Source: Chloroflexota bacterium
GTDB lineage: Bacteria > Chloroflexota > UBA6077 > FW602-bin22 > JACPRP01
Direction of reading: 5' to 3'
NCBI GenBank assembly: GCA_023480885.1
Contig: JAMCWX010000027.1
Location: 1-42,072, forward strand
DNA length: 42,072 bases
Position 1 is the stretch's first letter, and every line of letters begins with the position of its first letter. Below, piece after piece: positions 1 through 8,115 of the stretch. Below the pieces are notes generated by a model. The model ran no database searches, was not told the DNA's origin, and saw only the letters and a program-made list of their open reading frames with translations. The position numbers and the translations under genes were made by a program.

Positions 1-2
1 TG

Positions 3-239
3 GATTCCTCGACCATAGGAATCCCCAGCGATGGACCAGGAGGGTGGTATTTGCCGAACGTATACTTCACTCAATACTTCGCGGCTGGTGGCTACTCGCT
101 ACATTACAACTACTGGGCACCCCGCGACGTATTCGGCAACCGACCAACTTCGGCTGGGTGCGTCGGCATGGAGTACGACGACGCTGCGTTCTTCTGGGAC
201 TTCGCAGGCTACGGTACGCGGGTTCACACTCACTACTAG
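3..239 (+). CDS. L,D-transpeptidase (YkuD domain), C-terminal fragment cut by window edge
   Basis: The reading frame is open from the first bases of the window to a TAG at 237-239, giving about 78 residues of a C-terminus. It ends with the pattern expected of the YkuD catalytic domain: an aromatic-rich stretch with a histidine (SLHYNYW), a short loop with FGNRPT, then SAGCVGM, which matches the family S-x-G-C-V/I-x-M motif with the nucleophilic cysteine, and finally GTRVHTHY, which matches the usual GTPVxV end. The family makes 3-3 crosslinks in peptidoglycan or anchors proteins to it. The upstream part, including any signal peptide, is outside the window. The second glycine of the canonical H-G-T is not present, so substrate detail is uncertain. 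Confidence 0.68.
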   Translation, partial: DSSTIGIPSDGPGGWYLPNVYFTQYFAAGGYSLHYNYWAPRDVFGNRPTSAGCVGMEYDDAAFFWDFAGYGTRVHTHY

Positions 240-309
240 TGACTGTGATGGCCCGAGTGCCTGCGCAGTGAAATGGGATGCCGTCAGGCGTCCCATTTCA
301 CTGCTTCCC

Positions 310-1500
310 CTACCAGCTTGGCTCGATGCAGATCGTGCCGAACTTTTTGCAGCCGTCCAGCGCCCCCCTGATAAAGGCCCAGTTGGTCAGGTAGCGAATC
401 TTGCACCAGGTGAGAATGTTCCTCGCCGGCTTCAACTTCAGGCAAGGCGAGAAATAGGCTCCAGCGGCGACGGCGAGCAGGGCAGCGCTCCCAACGAACA
501 ACGGCAAGGCCCCTGATGATACCGCGGCTATAGCTCCCGCAGCCACTGTCGTGGCCAGGAACAGGTGCATCAACTGGAACGACCCGACGTGAATGATGCC
601 CTTGGCTTTGGTCGGAATCTTGATAGATACGGGCTTTTCGAACTGCAGAAGAATCTCCAACTGGTCCGTCGCGTGCTGGGCGATGAGCAGCGGATGTCCG
701 TAGCCGTAGCCGTACCACTGCTTCATGTAGCCTTCGAGCGAAACCCTGTGCATGTGCTTGACCACCGCGGTCTTGGCAAAGTAAAGCTTGTATCCCTTCT
801 GCAGTATGCGCAGAGAGAAGTCGACGTCTTCGCCAGTCGGCTCGTGCCAGAACTCACCGCCGATTTCGTCGATGACGGACTTGCGAAAGGCGACGTTCGC
901 GGTGGCGAAGAACGGAGAGTAGTTGCCCCCGTTCACCTCGTGCGGCGCCATATCGGTAAGGGACGGGAAGTAGCCATTCGCATCGACTCCACAGCGGCCA
1001 CTGACGCTGAGGAATCGCGTCTGCTCGCAGTAGGCTTCTGTCGGGTTGTCCGGCTCGGTGCGTAAGGTGAGCACATCGCCGCCGACGCCGCCGATAAGCG
1101 GATCGTCGAGGAATGGCTTGAGAATCTCGTTCGCCCAGTTCGGCTCGGGGGCGCAGTCGCCGTCGGTGAAGAGCACGAACTCGCCGGTCACCGCCTTCAG
1201 CGCCTCGTTCCGTGCGTGGCCAGGCGAGGTGCAGCTTGGCACCAGCACGAGCTTGATGTAATCGTGCTTTTGCCGCCATTTCTGAATGATCTCCACCGTT
1301 CTGTCTGTGCTGCCGCCGTCGGCGATGATGATCTCCTGGCGCTCCCTGGGATAGTCGACGGCTTGCAGATATTCGAGAGTCTTCTCGAGCGTGCGCTCGG
1401 CGTTGCGCACCGGTATGATGATAGAAATCTCCGGCGTGTTGTCCAATCCTGCCACGATCAGAAAGTCCCCTTTAACCGATTTAATGTTGTCCGCGCCCAT
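310..1500 (-). CDS. Family 2 glycosyltransferase, membrane-associated
   Basis: The protein begins with a GT-A fold: EISIIIPVRNAERTL, the DGGSTD nucleotide-binding motif, FTDGDCAP as the metal-binding DxD-type motif, and GEDVDFSLRILQKGY as the acceptor/catalytic ED region, followed by QWYGYGYG. Two hydrophobic segments near the C-terminus (around LFLATTVAAGAIAAV and LFVGSAALLAVAAGA) suggest membrane attachment. Such enzymes transfer sugars from nucleotide donors to lipid carriers or surface glycans; the exact sugar cannot be told. An in-frame ATG at 1539 lies inside a dispersed palindromic repeat and is unlikely to be used. The ATG at 1500 is chosen here; a GTG at 1455 has an AAAGGGGA site 10 nt upstream and is a good alternative. 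It stands alone on the minus strand, convergent with the L,D-transpeptidase fragment. Confidence 0.85.
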   Translation of the reverse strand: MGADNIKSVKGDFLIVAGLDNTPEISIIIPVRNAERTLEKTLEYLQAVDYPRERQEIIIADGGSTDRTVEIIQKWRQKHDYIKLVLVPSCTSPGHARNEALKAVTGEFVLFTDGDCAPEPNWANEILKPFLDDPLIGGVGGDVLTLRTEPDNPTEAYCEQTRFLSVSGRCGVDANGYFPSLTDMAPHEVNGGNYSPFFATANVAFRKSVIDEIGGEFWHEPTGEDVDFSLRILQKGYKLYFAKTAVVKHMHRVSLEGYMKQWYGYGYGHPLLIAQHATDQLEILLQFEKPVSIKIPTKAKGIIHVGSFQLMHLFLATTVAAGAIAAVSSGALPLFVGSAALLAVAAGAYFSPCLKLKPARNILTWCKIRYLTNWAFIRGALDGCKKFGTICIEPSW

Positions 1501-1849
1501 ACCAGTCGTAGTTGTAGGGGCGCAATGCATTGCGCCCACGGTATCTGAACTACTGCAATAGGCCGTGCGATGGCAAGCCCTGCCGACTGAAATACGCTAT
1601 CGCAAACCGCCCTGGTCGATGTAGTTGACATAAATGCTACAGTTTGAGAGGTTCTCTTGTCAAGCCAGCCCCTGCAGCTTCATTCTACCTCCCGTCGAAA
1701 CGCGTTTCCATTTCAGATGATGCCTTCCGCGCGCTACTGAAGCAATGCCTCAAGCCTCTTGAAGTCGCGCAATACCAAGAAACCGAAGGCGCCGGGCACA
1801 GATTGTGCCACAGTTGCAGGAAGGAATAAGGCGTTGAAGGAATGGCAGT
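1501..1849. other. Non-coding stretch with a dispersed palindrome
   Basis: About 350 bases between divergent genes. It contains a copy of the GTAGGGGCG repeat at 1514-1537. An open frame at 1644-1829 has no recognisable motif and no ribosome-binding site, so it is not called. A TTGACA hexamer at 1625-1630 has no acceptable -10 box at normal spacing. Promoters for the flanking genes presumably lie here but I cannot point to them. Confidence 0.5.
1514..1537 (+). repeat. GTAGGGGCG-family palindromic repeat, copy 1
   Basis: The sequence GTAGGGGCGCAATG followed by CATTGCGCCC contains a perfect 20-bp palindrome at 1518-1537. Related copies occur near 17750, 17826, 20938, 21009 and 39723. It sits just upstream of the glycosyltransferase start and creates a spurious in-frame ATG. 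Confidence 0.75.
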
Positions 1850-2752
1850 TTGCTGGACGAAAGACTTACCCCCGATCGCGTCAGGCTGATCGCCAGGACG
1901 AGCAAGGATTTGAGTTATAAGAACCTCAGCAAAATGGACCTGCAGGGGCTGAGCCTGGCCGACGCGTGCCTGAACGAAGCGAACTTGAGTATGGCCAACC
2001 TGGCCAGGTCCGACCTGGCCAGAGCGAGGCTGAGGGGCGTGAATTTGGGCAAGGCGAACCTCGGCGGAGCCAACCTGGCGAGAGCTGATCTTAGCCCCGA
2101 TTACAAGTACGTGCCGTCCGACGACCGCGAAACGACTTACGAGTTCCCATCCAACCTCGGCAGAGCCAATCTGAGCGAGGCCAATCTGGTCAGGGCAGAT
2201 CTGACCAGGGCCAATCTATCCGAGGCGAATCTGGGAGGCGCGAGCCTCGCAGAGGCAGACTTGAACGGAGCCAACTTGAGCATGGCTAACCTCGTCGAGG
2301 CCAACTTGAGGGGCGCTAATCTGAGCAGGGCGAACCTGAGCGGGGCTAGCGTGGCCGAGTGCAACTTCGGTGGAGCAAGTTTGCGGGAGGCCAATTTGAG
2401 AGGCGCCAATCTCAATGGCACCTACCTGGTAGGTGCCGATTTGGTCCAGGCCGATATGCGCGGTGCCAACCTCGTCGAGGCCAATCTGAGCGGGGCGAAC
2501 CTCTGCAAGGCGAATCTGCGAGGAGCCAACCTCTCCAGGTCCGACCTCAGCGGCGCGAACCTGGCCGAGGCCGACCTCGCCGAAGCGAACCTCAGCAAAG
2601 CCAATCTTAGAGGTGCTAACGTAGCCGGCGCGAATCTGAGCCAGGCTAACCTGACGAAAGCCGACCCCAGCGGAGCAAACACGGCCAATGTGAACCTGAG
2701 TAAGGCCAACCTGAGCGGGTCGAATCTGGATGGTACCGATTGGCCTGATTGA
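1850..2752 (+). CDS. Pentapeptide-repeat protein
   Basis: Almost the whole 300-residue protein is made of A(N/D)LxX pentapeptides: about 12 repeats at residues 21-81, a 20-residue interruption (82-102, containing DYKYVPSDDRETTYEF), then about 39 further repeats to the end. The family folds as a right-handed quadrilateral beta-helix. Some members mimic DNA and bind gyrase, but most have no known function, and none is claimed here. There is no signal peptide or membrane segment, so a cytoplasmic location is likely. The start is TTG at 1850: an in-frame stop lies at 1835-1837, and AAGGA at 1837-1841 is 8 nt upstream. The interruption could be a loop carrying the specific function. The gene is followed directly by a strong promoter for the ABC transporter. 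Confidence 0.9.
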   Translation: MLDERLTPDRVRLIARTSKDLSYKNLSKMDLQGLSLADACLNEANLSMANLARSDLARARLRGVNLGKANLGGANLARADLSPDYKYVPSDDRETTYEFPSNLGRANLSEANLVRADLTRANLSEANLGGASLAEADLNGANLSMANLVEANLRGANLSRANLSGASVAECNFGGASLREANLRGANLNGTYLVGADLVQADMRGANLVEANLSGANLCKANLRGANLSRSDLSGANLAEADLAEANLSKANLRGANVAGANLSQANLTKADPSGANTANVNLSKANLSGSNLDGTDWPD

Positions 2753-2763
2753 GGGCAATGTTC

Positions 2764-2792
2764 TTGACACATTTCAGCAGGCGAAATATAAT
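2764..2792 (+). promoter_or_regulatory. Perfect consensus sigma-70 promoter for the liv operon
   Basis: TTGACA at 2764-2769 and TATAAT at 2787-2792 are separated by exactly 17 bp, so both hexamers and the spacer match the housekeeping consensus. Transcription should start near 2799, leaving a leader of about 318 nt before the GTG start of the substrate-binding protein at 3117. Confidence 0.78.
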
Positions 2793-3116
2793 CGGTGCAT
2801 CATAATAGGCAGGCGGTGATGCAGGCGTGTACACTGGCTCGTGGCTTGCCCCGTGTATGAACCGAGTTTGTGCACGCTCTCCAAACGAACGTACGATGGG
2901 TGATTACACGAAGGTGGAAGGGAGCTGATTTCGCCAGGAAAATCAATTTGGACGCGAACGCCCGTTGCAAGCCTTTGCGCAGGCATTCACCCCATAGCCA
3001 ACGCAATGCGGGTTCGGCACCCGACCGAAGGTTACCTTGCTCAGGTGAGTAAAGACACCTCTGAGGGTTCGTCCAAGCCGATGGCACTATACCACACCAA
3101 TAAAACGGAGGATCAC
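2793..3116 (+). other. Long 5' leader of the liv operon
   Basis: About 320 bases lie between the consensus promoter and the first gene. I see no conserved coding sequence; in-frame codons from 3006 extend the substrate-binding protein upstream but lack protein-like composition and precede its signal peptide. A short hairpin around GGGTTCGGCACCC (3010-3022) is visible. The leader may carry post-transcriptional control, but no known riboswitch is recognised. Confidence 0.4.
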
Positions 3117-4445
3117 GTGAAGAATAGGTCAAGGGTCCTGTTCATTGCGACGGCAGCGATCGTTGCGCTTGCTCTGCTATCGAGCGCTTGCGCTCCAGCC
3201 GCCGCACCAACACCCACCGCTGCCAAGCCTGCGGCGCCAGCGGCAACGCCGGCAAAGCCTGCCGCGCCAGCAACACCGGCTGCCCCAGTTGCGACACCAG
3301 CTAAGCCCGCGGCTACCCCAGCGGCCAGCGCGCCGAGCGCAGCAGGTGGATGGGGCACTATCACCATTCCCAAAGGGAGCCCGATAAAGATTGGCCTTGG
3401 GGCCATGCTGACAGGCGATTACGCCAAGCTTGGCAACGACATCAAGAACGGCGCGCTGTTTGCTGTCGAGGGAAAGGGGACAATCGACGGTTTCAAGCTC
3501 GAACTACGCGCTGAGGACGATGGGTGTGAAGGCGCTCCATCGGTGTCAGTGGCCGAGAAGATGATTGCGGACCCACTCGTTGCGGGGTTCGTAGGCAACA
3601 TGTGCAGCGGTGGTAGCATTCCTGCGTCTGAAGTCTATAACAGGGCGAAAATAGTGATGATCTCAGCATCGTCAACCGCCGATGGCTTCACCGCCAAGAA
3701 GCTGCCCATCGTGAACAGAACCACCTGGAACGACGTGGTGCAAGGCAAGGCCGCCGCCGAGTTCGCTCTCAAGAAGCTAAACGCCAAGACAGCGGCGGTG
3801 TTACACGACAAGAGCTCTTACGGCCAGGGGCTGGCCGATGAGTTCAAGAAGAACTTTGAAGCCGGCGGTGGGAAGACCGTCGCTTACGAGGGATTGACCC
3901 GGGGCGATAAGGATTTCACGGCTGTGCTGACCAAGATCAAGCCGAGCAATCCTGAGGTCGTATACTTTGGCGGAATGGCTGCCGAAGGCGCTCTCCTTGC
4001 ACGCCAGATCAAAGACGTCGGCATACAGGGCAAGTTCGTCAGCGACGAGGGTCTGTATGACGAGAAGGACTATATCCAGGCTTCCGGTGGTGCTGCTGAG
4101 GGCACTTATGTAACCTATGCCAAGACTCCCGAAGGCAGCAAGTTCGCTGACTGGAAGAAGAAATACGAAGCGAAATACGGCCCGATCGGGACCTACACGG
4201 CACAGGCTTACGACGCCGCTTCTGTTCTGATGGCTGCAATCGAGAAGGTCGCCAAGACAGGGGCGGACGGCAGCCTGCAGATCGACAAGAAGGCGCTGGC
4301 CGACGCCGTGCGAGCAAGTAACGTGGAAGGCGTGACTGGCCTGATCAAATTCGACGACAGAGGCGATCGCGTCGGTGCCACGGTCGTGGTGTGGCAAGTT
4401 AAGAACGGCAAGTTCGTAGAAGTACCAGGAGGGACAGGCGGTTAA
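3117..4445 (+). CDS. livJ: Branched-chain amino-acid-type ABC transporter, substrate-binding lipoprotein
   Basis: This is a periplasmic-binding protein of the Leu/Ile/Val receptor family (Peripla_BP_6). The GTG at 3117 is the start because GGAGG at 3108-3112 precedes it and the protein then opens with a proper lipoprotein signal (MKNRSRVLFIATAAIVALAL, then LSSAC). A Pro/Ala/Thr-rich tether of about 50 residues follows the lipidated cysteine. The ligand-binding body starts at SPIKIGLGAMLTGDYAKLGND and contains the usual family features such as VVYFGGMAAEGALLARQ and a C-terminal GVTGLIKFDDRGDR. Mature protein would be anchored on the outer face of the membrane and deliver ligand to LivHM. The ligand could be an amino acid, an amide or another small carboxylate; family members vary. 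A copy of its 3' end lies just after the stop. Confidence 0.93.
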   Translation: MKNRSRVLFIATAAIVALALLSSACAPAAAPTPTAAKPAAPAATPAKPAAPATPAAPVATPAKPAATPAASAPSAAGGWGTITIPKGSPIKIGLGAMLTGDYAKLGNDIKNGALFAVEGKGTIDGFKLELRAEDDGCEGAPSVSVAEKMIADPLVAGFVGNMCSGGSIPASEVYNRAKIVMISASSTADGFTAKKLPIVNRTTWNDVVQGKAAAEFALKKLNAKTAAVLHDKSSYGQGLADEFKKNFEAGGGKTVAYEGLTRGDKDFTAVLTKIKPSNPEVVYFGGMAAEGALLARQIKDVGIQGKFVSDEGLYDEKDYIQASGGAAEGTYVTYAKTPEGSKFADWKKKYEAKYGPIGTYTAQAYDAASVLMAAIEKVAKTGADGSLQIDKKALADAVRASNVEGVTGLIKFDDRGDRVGATVVVWQVKNGKFVEVPGGTGG

Positions 4446-4491
4446 TCGCAAACCCACGTGTGGCAAGTTAAGAACAGCAAGTTCGAAGAAG
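4389..4491 (+). repeat. Duplicated 3' end of livJ
   Basis: Bases 4389-4422 inside livJ and 4458-4491 after its stop match at 32 of 34 positions, offset by 69 bp. The second copy is non-coding, so this appears to be a short duplication of the gene tail. Confidence 0.8.
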
Positions 4492-4591
4492 CAGAGTGAT
4501 CTGGCAGACTTGCTAAGGTGGACTGGTGAGGCAGACGACCAGGTCGTCTACCTCACCAATTAAGGTCACGCTTGAAAGGACACTCAGAGGT

Positions 4592-5503
4592 ATGCAACTG
4601 GATCTGTGGGCTCAGCAAGCGATCAATGGGCTCACCCTCGGCAGTATCTACGCTCTTGTCGCCCTCGGCTACACCATGGTTTACGGCGTCCTGCAAATGA
4701 TCAATTTCGCCCACGGTGAGGTATTTATGGTCGGCTCTTACGCCGGCTTTTTTACTCTCACTGCCCTTTTTGCCGCCGGTTTTGGCCAATCCAATCTCAT
4801 CCTTACCCTCATCATCGTCTTCCTGGTTGCGATGGTAGTCGGCGGTATCCTCGCCGTCGGTCTCGAGAGGGTGGCATACCGTCCACTCCGCCGCGCACCG
4901 CGTCTGGCTCCCTTGATCAGCGCCATCGGTGCGTCCATCTTCCTGCAAAACGCCGTCCTGGTCATCTTCGGGCCTCGGCTGCAGGTGTATCCTTACGTGT
5001 TTCCTGCCGGTGGCGTCTCTTTAGGCAACGTCTCCATCACGTACATCCGCGTTTTCATTATCTTCCTCTCTCTAGCCTTCATGCTCGGTTTGCACGTTTT
5101 CGTCCGCCGGACCAGTATCGGAAAAGCCATGCGAGCTGTGGCGGAGGATAAAGATACGGCGGCGCTTATGGGAATCGACGTCGACAGAACCATCGCCACC
5201 ACGTTCCTGGTCGGAGGAGCGCTGGCCGGCGCCGCAGGGGTAATGGTTGGGATGTACTATACACAGATCAACCACATGATCGGTTTCGTGCCCGGCCTCA
5301 AGGCGTTCACGGCGGCCGTGCTGGGTGGTATCGGCAACGTCCCTGGGGCAATGGTCGGCGGTCTTTTCCTCGGTCTGATCGAAGCCTTCAGCGCCCAGGC
5401 GATACCTGCGGTCTACAAGGACGTCGTCGCCTTCGGCTTGCTCGTCCTCGTGCTGATAATTCGTCCCACAGGAATACTTGGCGAGGTGATCGGAAAGAAA
5501 TGA
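4592..5503 (+). CDS. livH: Branched-chain amino-acid-type ABC transporter permease LivH
   Basis: A polytopic membrane protein of 303 residues, the usual length of LivH. It shows the family opening QQAINGLTLGSIYALVALGYTMVYGVLQMINFAHGEVFM and the cytoplasmic coupling helix region with AVAEDKDTAALMGID (EAA-like loop). The C-terminal half contains VLGGIGNVPGAMVGGLFLGLIEA, also typical. The start is ATG at 4592; an earlier in-frame GTG at 4526 would add a charged extension not found in the family. The stop overlaps the ATG of livM (ATGA), indicating translational coupling. With LivM it forms the transmembrane channel powered by LivG and LivF. Confidence 0.93.
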   Translation: MQLDLWAQQAINGLTLGSIYALVALGYTMVYGVLQMINFAHGEVFMVGSYAGFFTLTALFAAGFGQSNLILTLIIVFLVAMVVGGILAVGLERVAYRPLRRAPRLAPLISAIGASIFLQNAVLVIFGPRLQVYPYVFPAGGVSLGNVSITYIRVFIIFLSLAFMLGLHVFVRRTSIGKAMRAVAEDKDTAALMGIDVDRTIATTFLVGGALAGAAGVMVGMYYTQINHMIGFVPGLKAFTAAVLGGIGNVPGAMVGGLFLGLIEAFSAQAIPAVYKDVVAFGLLVLVLIIRPTGILGEVIGKK

Positions 5504-6561
5504 GTTCTGTGCACAAGGGCGCGTTTGATTCGGTGCGAGATTGGTCTCACCGACTGGCACCGCCGTGGATATCGCAAGTCCTTGGACGCCACAAGAGGCT
5601 TACCCTGGCGACGCTGTTCCTACTCGCTCTGCTCTTGCCGTTGCGAGCCGACTCCTATCAGGTTCACATCCTGGGTTACATCGGGCTCTTTGCGATGATG
5701 GGTGTTGGTCTGAACGTAGTGGTCGGGTTCGCCGGTTTGTTAGATCTCGGCTACGTGGCCTTCTTCGCCATCGGCGCCTACACATATGCGCTGCTAGCCT
5801 CTCCCCAATTCGGTCTGCACATTCCTTTCTGGTTTGTCATCCCTGTCGCAGTCGCCATCGCCGCGCTGGCAGGCGTGCTGCTGGGCATCCCAGTCCTGCG
5901 CATGCGAGGCGATTACCTCGCTATCGTAACCCTCGGGTTTGGCGAGATCATCCGTCTTGTTCTGAACAACCTGGATCCCGTGACACGTGGGCCACAGGGC
6001 CTTTCGTCAATCGATCGTCCTTCCATACCTCTAATATCGTTCACCCTAGACACGCCGATTCACTTCTATTACCTCATCCTGATCGCCTGCGTGCTCAGCA
6101 TGTTCATAGCTGGGCGGCTTGAAAACTCGAGGGTCGGCAGGGCCTGGGTGGCGATGAGGGAAGACGAAGACGCGGCGGCCGCGATGGGTGTCGATCTGAT
6201 TAAGTATAAGCTTCTGGCCTTCGCTATCGGTGCATCGTTTGCAGGATTCGGCGGCGTGATCTTCGCCGCGCGTCAGGGGTCGATATTCCCTGCCGATTTC
6301 ACGCTAATGGTGTCCATCAACGTTTTGGCTTTGGTCATCATCGGGGGTATGGGAAGCATACCAGGCGTTGTCGTCGGCGCAATCATTCTGGTCGGTCTGC
6401 CCGAAGTCCTGCGTGATATCCAACAGTTCCGGATGCTCGTGTTCGGCGCGCTGCTGGTGGCAATGATGATCTTTCGTCCTGAAGGCTTTATTTCTGCTGC
6501 AAGACAAAGGTCAGAGGTTCAGCGCATACGTGAACTCGGCTCAGTCAAGACGACATCTTGA
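5500..6561 (+). CDS. livM: Branched-chain amino-acid-type ABC transporter permease LivM
   Basis: A 353-residue polytopic permease. After a polar N-terminus of about 30 residues it shows the family landmarks GLNVVVGFAGLLDLGYVAFFAIGAYTYALL, LRMRGDYLAIVTLGFGEIIRL, NLDPVTRGPQGL, and the coupling loop REDEDAAAAMGVDLIKYKLLAFAIGA. The end, VIIGGMGSIPGVVVGAI and FRPEGF, is also typical. It starts inside the livH stop codon. It forms the heteromeric channel with LivH. Confidence 0.93.
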   Translation: MSSVHKGAFDSVRDWSHRLAPPWISQVLGRHKRLTLATLFLLALLLPLRADSYQVHILGYIGLFAMMGVGLNVVVGFAGLLDLGYVAFFAIGAYTYALLASPQFGLHIPFWFVIPVAVAIAALAGVLLGIPVLRMRGDYLAIVTLGFGEIIRLVLNNLDPVTRGPQGLSSIDRPSIPLISFTLDTPIHFYYLILIACVLSMFIAGRLENSRVGRAWVAMREDEDAAAAMGVDLIKYKLLAFAIGASFAGFGGVIFAARQGSIFPADFTLMVSINVLALVIIGGMGSIPGVVVGAIILVGLPEVLRDIQQFRMLVFGALLVAMMIFRPEGFISAARQRSEVQRIRELGSVKTTS

Positions 6562-6617
6562 TGAGCACCTGCTTTCCGTGACTGCAGCAACTGATACTGT
6601 TTTTGCAAGGAGCTAAC

Positions 6618-7415
6618 GTGGCTATTCTAGAGGCTAAGGGTGTGACAAAGCGATTCGGCGGTCTACTGGCCGTGGATGCGGTGGATTTTCAGATCGACGA
6701 GCGGATGATCGCGGGGCTCATTGGCCCGAATGGAGCAGGTAAGACGACGTTCTTCAATATAGTAACCGGTGTACACAGACCCGACAGCGGGTCCATTAGC
6801 TTCTGCGATCGCACAATCAAGAACTTGAAGCCTCACAGGATTACCGAGCTGGGCATCGGAAGAACTTTCCAGAACATACGCCTCTTTGCCAGCATGACGG
6901 CGCTTGAGAACGTGCTTGTCGGCCAGCATTGCCGCTTGCGCTCGGGCGTCGTGGGCGCAATCGTCAGGGACATGTCGACCCAAAATGAGGAGCGCTATGC
7001 CTGGCGACGTGCAGAGGAGCTGCTGGAATTCGTCGGCCTTCAAGAGAAACAGGATTTCCTGGCCAAGAACCTTCCTTACGGAGACCAGCGCCGCCTGGAA
7101 ATCGCACGTGCGTTGGCGACACGACCGAAGCTGCTGCTACTCGACGAGCCCACGGCTGGGATGAACCCGCAGGAGACGAGGGAGCTGACCGAGTTCATTC
7201 GCCGCCTCAAGACGGAGCTGGGACTGAGCATCCTTCTTATCGAACACGATATGAAGCTCGTTATGGGCGTTTGTGACAGGGTGACGGTGTTGGATTACGG
7301 GGTGAAGATTGCCGAAGGCACGCCAACAGAGATGCAGAGGAATCCGCGGGTAATCGAGGCATATTTGGGAAGGACGGCGAGTTCACAGCCAGGAGTTGGA
7401 CATGGGGCTTCTTGA
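6618..7415 (+). CDS. livG: Branched-chain amino-acid-type ABC transporter ATPase LivG
   Basis: A 265-residue ABC ATPase. It has Walker A GPNGAGKTT, a Q-loop in RTFQNIRLF, the LivG-type signature LPYGDQRRLEIARAL, Walker B LLLLDEPTAGMNP and the switch histidine in IEHDMKLVM. The start is GTG at 6618 with AAGGAG at 6607-6612, five bases upstream; a TTG at 6603 would overlap the ribosome-binding site. It follows livM after a 56-bp gap and overlaps livF by 14 bp. It powers import together with LivF. Confidence 0.94.
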   Translation: MAILEAKGVTKRFGGLLAVDAVDFQIDERMIAGLIGPNGAGKTTFFNIVTGVHRPDSGSISFCDRTIKNLKPHRITELGIGRTFQNIRLFASMTALENVLVGQHCRLRSGVVGAIVRDMSTQNEERYAWRRAEELLEFVGLQEKQDFLAKNLPYGDQRRLEIARALATRPKLLLLDEPTAGMNPQETRELTEFIRRLKTELGLSILLIEHDMKLVMGVCDRVTVLDYGVKIAEGTPTEMQRNPRVIEAYLGRTASSQPGVGHGAS

Positions 7416-8115
7416 GGTAGAGGACATTCACGTTTCCTACGGCAACGTTCGTGCTCTCAAGGGTATTTCCCTCGCAGTGAATGAAGGCGAGATCGCAACG
7501 CTTATCGGCGGAAACGGGGCCGGCAAGACGACCACGCTGAAGACGATCTCTGGCTTACTGCGGCCAGCCCAGGGCCTCGTCAGGCTCGGCGGCGAGCGCA
7601 TTGACCAGGTGCCGCCACACAAAATCGTCAGGATGGGGATATCGCACTGTCCCGAGGGGCGAAAGGTGTTCCATCGGATGACCGTCCTCGAGAACCTCGA
7701 GATAGGCGCATTCGGCCGCAAGAACGGAGCGACTACACGAGAAGATATTGCTCGCGTTTTCGATCTATTTGCTCGGCTAAAGGATCGGCAGGCGCAACTT
7801 GCGGGAACGCTCAGTGGGGGTGAGCAGCAGATGCTGGCCATCGGGCGGGCGCTTATGGCTCAGCCAAAAGTCCTGCTGTTGGACGAGCCATCCATGGGCC
7901 TCGCCCCTCTAATGGTCGAGACGATATTCGCCATCATCCGCGACATCAATGCCCAGGGAACGACGATCTTGCTCGTGGAACAGAACGCTTTGATGGCTCT
8001 GTCAGTCGCTCACCGAGGTTTTGTGCTCCAAACAGGTGAGATCGTCCTGCACGACACAGCCGACAAGCTGCAAACGAACGAGACGGTTCGCAAGGCATAT
8101 CTGGGCGAGGAGTGA
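7402..8115 (+). CDS. livF: Branched-chain amino-acid-type ABC transporter ATPase LivF
   Basis: A 237-residue ABC ATPase matching the usual LivF length. It contains Walker A GGNGAGKTTTLKTISGL, the family-specific SHCPEGRKVFHRMTVLENLEIGAF, signature LSGGEQQMLAIGRAL, Walker B LLLDEPSMGLAP and the switch histidine replaced by the LivF-typical LVEQNALMAL. ATG at 7402 is chosen: GGAG at 7392-7395 lies six bases upstream, inside livG. The TGA stop overlaps the GTG of the next gene, so the DUF1638 gene is probably translated with this operon. Confidence 0.94.
   Translation: MGLLEVEDIHVSYGNVRALKGISLAVNEGEIATLIGGNGAGKTTTLKTISGLLRPAQGLVRLGGERIDQVPPHKIVRMGISHCPEGRKVFHRMTVLENLEIGAFGRKNGATTREDIARVFDLFARLKDRQAQLAGTLSGGEQQMLAIGRALMAQPKVLLLDEPSMGLAPLMVETIFAIIRDINAQGTTILLVEQNALMALSVAHRGFVLQTGEIVLHDTADKLQTNETVRKAYLGEE

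Noticed and set aside
1644-1829. 61-codon open frame
   Set aside because: No motif, no ribosome-binding site and no homology that I recognise.
2000-2740. Possible CRISPR or tandem DNA repeat
   Set aside because: The periodicity is 15 bp coding for pentapeptides, in frame over the whole gene, with no spacers.
2216-2770. Minus-strand repetitive proteins within the pentapeptide gene
   Set aside because: Repetition only mirrors the A(N/D)LxX codons of the plus strand.
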